From Brachionus manjavacas (lineage: Eukaryota; Rotifera; Eurotatoria; Ploima; Brachionidae), in the NCBI GenBank assembly GCA_019054805.1, contig JAHQIY010000001.1, positions 7,454,501 through 7,518,500 of the forward strand: 64,000 nucleotides of DNA, written 5' to 3'. Below, in pieces: positions 59,943 to 64,000 of the stretch (position 1 is its first letter; the number at the start of each line of letters is the position of its first letter). Under the pieces are notes generated by a model. That model worked only from the letters and a program-made list of their open reading frames with translations, had not been told where the DNA came from and ran no database searches. Made by a program: the position numbers and the translations under genes.

Positions 59943-62900
59943 TCAAACATGTTCTTCAACTACGCTTTGGTTCTTTTTTTTTTTGTCTTTTTTTTTTGGC
60001 TGCTCGGATTCTGACTGATTCATGTCTTTTTGCTTTTTACTCGATATATTGCCACTTACAGGTATTCCATGCATGTTAAATAGCATCTTGTTAAATCGCT
60101 TGTCAATTATTTTATTTGACAAATTAGTGCTTGATGCACGAGCACCGAACATTCCGCTTACTCTCGACTCTCGACCCATCCCACCAATGTTTACTGATGT
60201 ATCCAAATCTACACCATTAAAGCCCAATATCGAATCATTGTATATATTATTTGCCGCTGCATTACCATCTCGTAACATTGAAAATCTCCTACGAAAGTTT
60301 ACATCTAAAGAATTCTTCTTTTGAAGCCTTCTACTTCTTCTATTACGTTTGTGAGAAATCGGGTCTACCGATCTGGATTTATCTAAGATTTTTTCTTCAC
60401 TTTTTGAACGGTAATCGTTTCCTAATGTAAATCAATTTTAATTTTTGATGTTTGTTTTTCCAAGCTTTTTTTTTACGAAAATTACCATAGAGTTTTGAGT
60501 CATAATCATCAACAAATGCAGGATTATCATGCCCATGTTTGTTCAGACGTTGTCTCAAAAAGTTTGAATCATAATTCTGCTGTTGGAAGAATATATTTTA
60601 AAATATCGCAAAAAAAAATTTATCAAGTATTACATTATCTATTTCATTCACGGGTTTACCATTGATCATGACTTCATCAGATTCGCTGGCATCGTCGGAG
60701 GCCTTGTCGATCTCTTCATCACTATAATCTGGCATCGGCTCGGCCTCTTCATCAATCGGCTAAAATAAAAACAAATAAGAATAAATAGAAAAAATAGTAT
60801 TAAAATTTTAAAAATTTAAGTTAATTTTGAAAATTTTAAAATCAGAATTTTTACAGTGTCAAATTGAAACCGGTCATTCTAGTGTTAATTTTGATAGATC
60901 ATGCACTCGTTCATTATCGCAAATAAAAGAAGTAAAAGAAACCAAATTGGAAAAAAACTTTTAAAAAAGTCCGAATAAGTCTTACATAAGTCCAGACTTG
61001 TATTTGAAATGTGACAATTTACATCGCCTACAAGGTGTTCATTGAAAAAATAAATAAATAAATACTTTTAACATTTGTAGATTCAAATTTTTTCTAATCA
61101 TTAAAAAACAATAAGTCAAAAAAAATTAAATGAAGACAAATAGTTTTTTTTTGATTATTTTAGCCTTATTGTTTAGTTTTGTGTTATTAATAATATAATT
61201 TAAATTAATTAATTCAAGCAGTTTGAAAATTTCTTAATCTAAGGAAAAAATAAGTACAATATAGAATAAAATGTTTAAGTCCAAAATTTTTTGTTAACTA
61301 TTAAGACCCAGAAGTCTATAACACTTCTATTTACTTAAATTAATAACAAATAGTTTTTATGGTTACTTTTTATCTTTTTATTGTACAATTCTATGTTATT
61401 ATGAATTCAAAATTAATTAATTAATTTAAATATTTTAAAATTTCTTAATCTAAGTACAAAATTAGTGAAAAATTTAACAAAATTTCTGACAAGTCTAAAT
61501 AACTTTTCGGGTCTTCATGTTGATATATTTTTAATGCTATTTAATTATTATTAAAATTAACTTTTTTTTCATGATTTTTATAACTTTTTTTGAGATTAAA
61601 TTAAGGAGGAAAAAAAATTTGATAAATTAGATTTATATTTTATCAGATTTTCAATAGTGGAAAAAAGTCTAAAAAAATTTCCCAGCTCTTCTTAGTGTGA
61701 AAGAAGCCTGATTGGAATATCATCAGCATGGATTAGAATCTATGCTGATGTTGCTAACTATTTTTTTTGCGAAAAGGGATTTAAAAATTTGAAATTCTTA
61801 CCTTGATTTGCTGCAACATTTTCACAGTATCGATGATATCTTCGATTCTCATTCCCTCGTGAATATTCGATCTGAGTTTAGTAGAAGCAAGAATATGCTG
61901 AAATGTGTTATATCGATGACACAGCATGGCCAAGAATTGAACCAAAGAGATGAAAGCAAAAAATGCCAAATGCAGAACACCTAAAGGTTCGATAAGCACT
62001 GGTTGATAATAAAGTGATGGAATGGGAATTGGAATATACAACATGTCTTTCAGTCTGTCCTGAGCAAGCAAAACGGGAAAGACAAAAGCGATCCATAAAG
62101 CATTGAGCATAAAGAAGGCAAACACCCCTCTGTCTCTCATGTCATTCAGCGACACTTGTAGCTTATGCTTGGCTGGAGGTTCCAATTTTTCTACAATTAA
62201 ATATTTTTTGATCAATTTTTTCCAGAATATTTTCTCATGATCATTTAATTCGACAAAATCGGAAAATTTCAGCGTTTCTTCTTGGGTAAGCCAAAATGCG
62301 CTTGGATTTTCGTCACTGTCTGCTTTGTTCTGATTGTTCAGACCATTTAATAAATTGACCAAATTTTGATTATTAGCCAAACCAGTATTGTTATACTGAT
62401 TTTCGATTAGTTTTTCCACATCAACACCATTTTCTAATTGCTTGTCAATTGTTTCCTTCATTTCAAGACGCTCGAGAGCGGCCAAAATTTGCAGCAACAA
62501 TTCATCCTGCGAATTGCTGGCTCCATTTTCCAGAAGTTCTTCTATTTTGTTAATTAATTCATTATTGATCTTGGCGTCCGAAAGTTGTTTTTCTAGCTCT
62601 TTGACATCATTTTCATCTAAATTTATCTTGCGCCGCTTTTGAGGCACATAAACATTGTCCCTAGTACCCCAGCTGGTTTGGTTCATGTTTGTTAATGAAT
62701 AAATAATTATCAAAATGTAACTAGCTGGTATACACAGGAAGAACAGAAAGCAGGGCTTGACACAATTTAGCTCAAATGGATGGCATATGGCGGTCAAAAA
62801 GAATATTACAGCCATAATGACCAAGAAGAGCACTGCCGTAGTCTTCCAAGAGCCATCCACTACACGCACTATGGTTCCTACAACTACAATCATCATCAAA

Positions 62901-63674
62901 ATTGAATAATAGGTTCCTAGCATTGCAGCAAAACCAATTTTAATTTCTTCTTTCCAATCTTGGTAGCACACGACCAGAAAAATAACTGCCGGGAGACAAG
63001 CTAACAAGAATGAGCCCCACATATCTATGTCTGTGGTCGCGTTAAACGCGTCAGCGATTGCAATGGTGATCGTGGCTGGACTCAGGATATACGAAGCTAG
63101 AAAGCACATGTGGTAAAGAACACAAATAAATGAGACATTTTCGTTTATTCGAATTGTTCGTCGGTAGTTTTTGAGAAAGCAGACTGTATTTCCGAGGGTA
63201 GAGGGAATCCATCGCCTGCGTTGGTTAAAATATTCGGTAATGGTCTCTGGGGCATGAGTGTAGGCGTCCGATGCAGCACAGTATTCTATTTTGTAGCCTT
63301 GTTCAATTAGCAAACGCGAGAGCCATCGATCTTCGCCAAGATCTTGAAGCAAAATTTCCTCCGGGTCCTCTGGTTTTTTGGCAAACATGGCCATTACATT
63401 GTCGTCCATCAGTGCCGACGCTCGGTACAAACAGAAACAGCCGGGGGCACATAAGACACAGCCTAGACTATGCTCTGTTGTTTTCTGCAGCCAATATGAA
63501 ATAGCGTATTCCATCTTTTGGAACCAAATCAATGGACCTGTACCAATAGGGTGAATGCGACCGCATGCGGCACCAACTTTTTTATTTTTTCTCATTCGAT
63601 CTATTAGCATTCGAACAGAATCTGGACCAAAATCAACATCTCCATCCATTGTTAAAATAAAAGTATTCTCTGCC
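59943..63674 (-). CDS. Animal chitin synthase, C-terminal part (5' exons beyond the window)
   Basis: This membrane GT2 enzyme polymerises UDP-GlcNAc into chitin. Exons: 63674-61802, 60759-60634, 60576-60486 and 60421-59943. Catalytic motifs: TMDGDVDFGPDSV, GAACGRIHPIGTGP, GCVLCAPGCFCLYR, the base-containing GEDRWL, CAASDAYTHAPE and QRRRWIPSTL. Five membrane segments follow, then SWGTR (the WGTR motif of animal enzymes), an acidic coiled-coil-prone stretch (KELEKQLSDAKINNELINKI), two more membrane segments and a polar cytoplasmic tail ending in KKKDKKKKNQSVVEEHV. The three small 3' exons encode only the tail. The first bases of the longest exon look one base out of frame (see findings). Rotifers make chitin for eggshell and jaws, which would fit, but expression cannot be inferred. 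Confidence 0.94.
60760..61801 (-). other. Chitin synthase intron (1.04 kb) with retroposon tail
   Basis: It runs from GTAAGA after QQIK to TTTTAG before PIDEE, phase 0. It contains a family B retroposon tail at 61019-61065 and an AAGTC-word cluster (60965-61012) reminiscent of the hAT-type elements. Confidence 0.8.
61019..61065 (+). repeat. Retroposon 3' tail, family B, copy 3
   Basis: ACATCGCCTACAAGGTGTTC then ATTGAAAAAATAAATAAATA matches the minus-strand copy at 35221-35270. The AAAT repeats again mark one end. Confidence 0.65.
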
Positions 63675-64000
63675 TAAATAAATTAAAAAATAAATACTTT
63701 TGTACTTTTGTTTTTAAAAAATTTAGCTTTGTAAACGATTTTTAAAAATTGAGAAAACCATTTGGCTCTTTAAGATATGCCAGGTCAAAAAATTCGGATA
63801 TTTTAAATTATTTGAATTTTTTGTCTTAAATTTTGAGTCAAAATAAAATAAAAAATAAGATAAGGAATTGATTATTGCTATGTAAAGCGTTTTGGTCATT
63901 TTTCACCTAAGCTGCATTTTAAATTGAATCTTGAAATTTAAAAATCAATTTTTTACTGCAAAATATTCTAAAAAAATAAAAAAATAATTTTTTTCATTAA
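63675..64000 (-). other. Chitin synthase intron, partial
   Basis: AT-rich sequence upstream of the 63674 exon edge with no exon-like stretch. The preceding chitin synthase exon must lie beyond the right end of the window. Confidence 0.7.

Overview
The window is AT-rich nuclear DNA from an invertebrate animal. Genes are split by many short GT-AG introns (about 45 to 95 bases), with a few introns of 0.7 to 3.8 kb packed with transposon debris. The gene set is purely animal: TRRAP, a Tec-type tyrosine kinase, RBX1, ADAM17, a class I HDAC, ABHD18, an innexin and an animal chitin synthase. Innexin plus chitin synthase plus very low GC, with FkbM and GT92 type sugar-modifying enzymes, fits a rotifer such as Brachionus. 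That taxonomic guess is inference and was not tested. No prokaryotic operon, CRISPR array, tRNA or rRNA was seen. Gene models were built by hand from ORFs, splice signals, phase bookkeeping and remembered family sequences, so most splice borders are firm but untested by RNA.

Layout. 1-16638, minus strand: the N-terminal half of TRRAP, the scaffold of SAGA and NuA4/TIP60 acetyltransferase complexes, in seven exons; three introns of 3.1 to 3.8 kb are repeat-filled. 16639-20512: gene-free and repeat-rich. 20513-25622, plus: a Tec-like kinase with a very long serine-rich N-terminus. 25882-26474, plus: RBX1. 27207-28181, minus: a membrane-anchored FkbM methyltransferase. 29363-31026, plus: a GT92 glycosyltransferase. 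33783-39766, plus: ADAM17. 41694-43232, plus: an intronless HDAC1/2. 43647-47359, plus: ABHD18. 51032-53570, minus: an innexin. 53571-59942: a long gene-poor stretch. 59943-63674, minus: the 3' part of a chitin synthase gene that continues past the right edge.

The genes do not form one pathway. TRRAP and HDAC1/2 are opposing chromatin regulators. The kinase, ADAM17 and innexin act in cell signalling. FkbM, GT92 and chitin synthase act on carbohydrates or extracellular material. The neighbourhood looks like ordinary animal gene order rather than a functional cluster.

The most notable non-genic content is mobile DNA. Two non-autonomous hAT-type elements have perfect 8-base target duplications, and one carries an internal minisatellite. 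There is a nested TTAA-type (piggyBac-like) element, a mariner-type MITE with perfect 27-base ends, a pogo-like MITE, two further inverted-repeat elements, decayed LINE reverse-transcriptase fragments, and retroposon tails ending in AAAT repeats. I saw no convincing new biological system. The best candidates for novelty are the kinase architecture, the repeat families and a one-base frame break at the start of the visible chitin synthase coding region.
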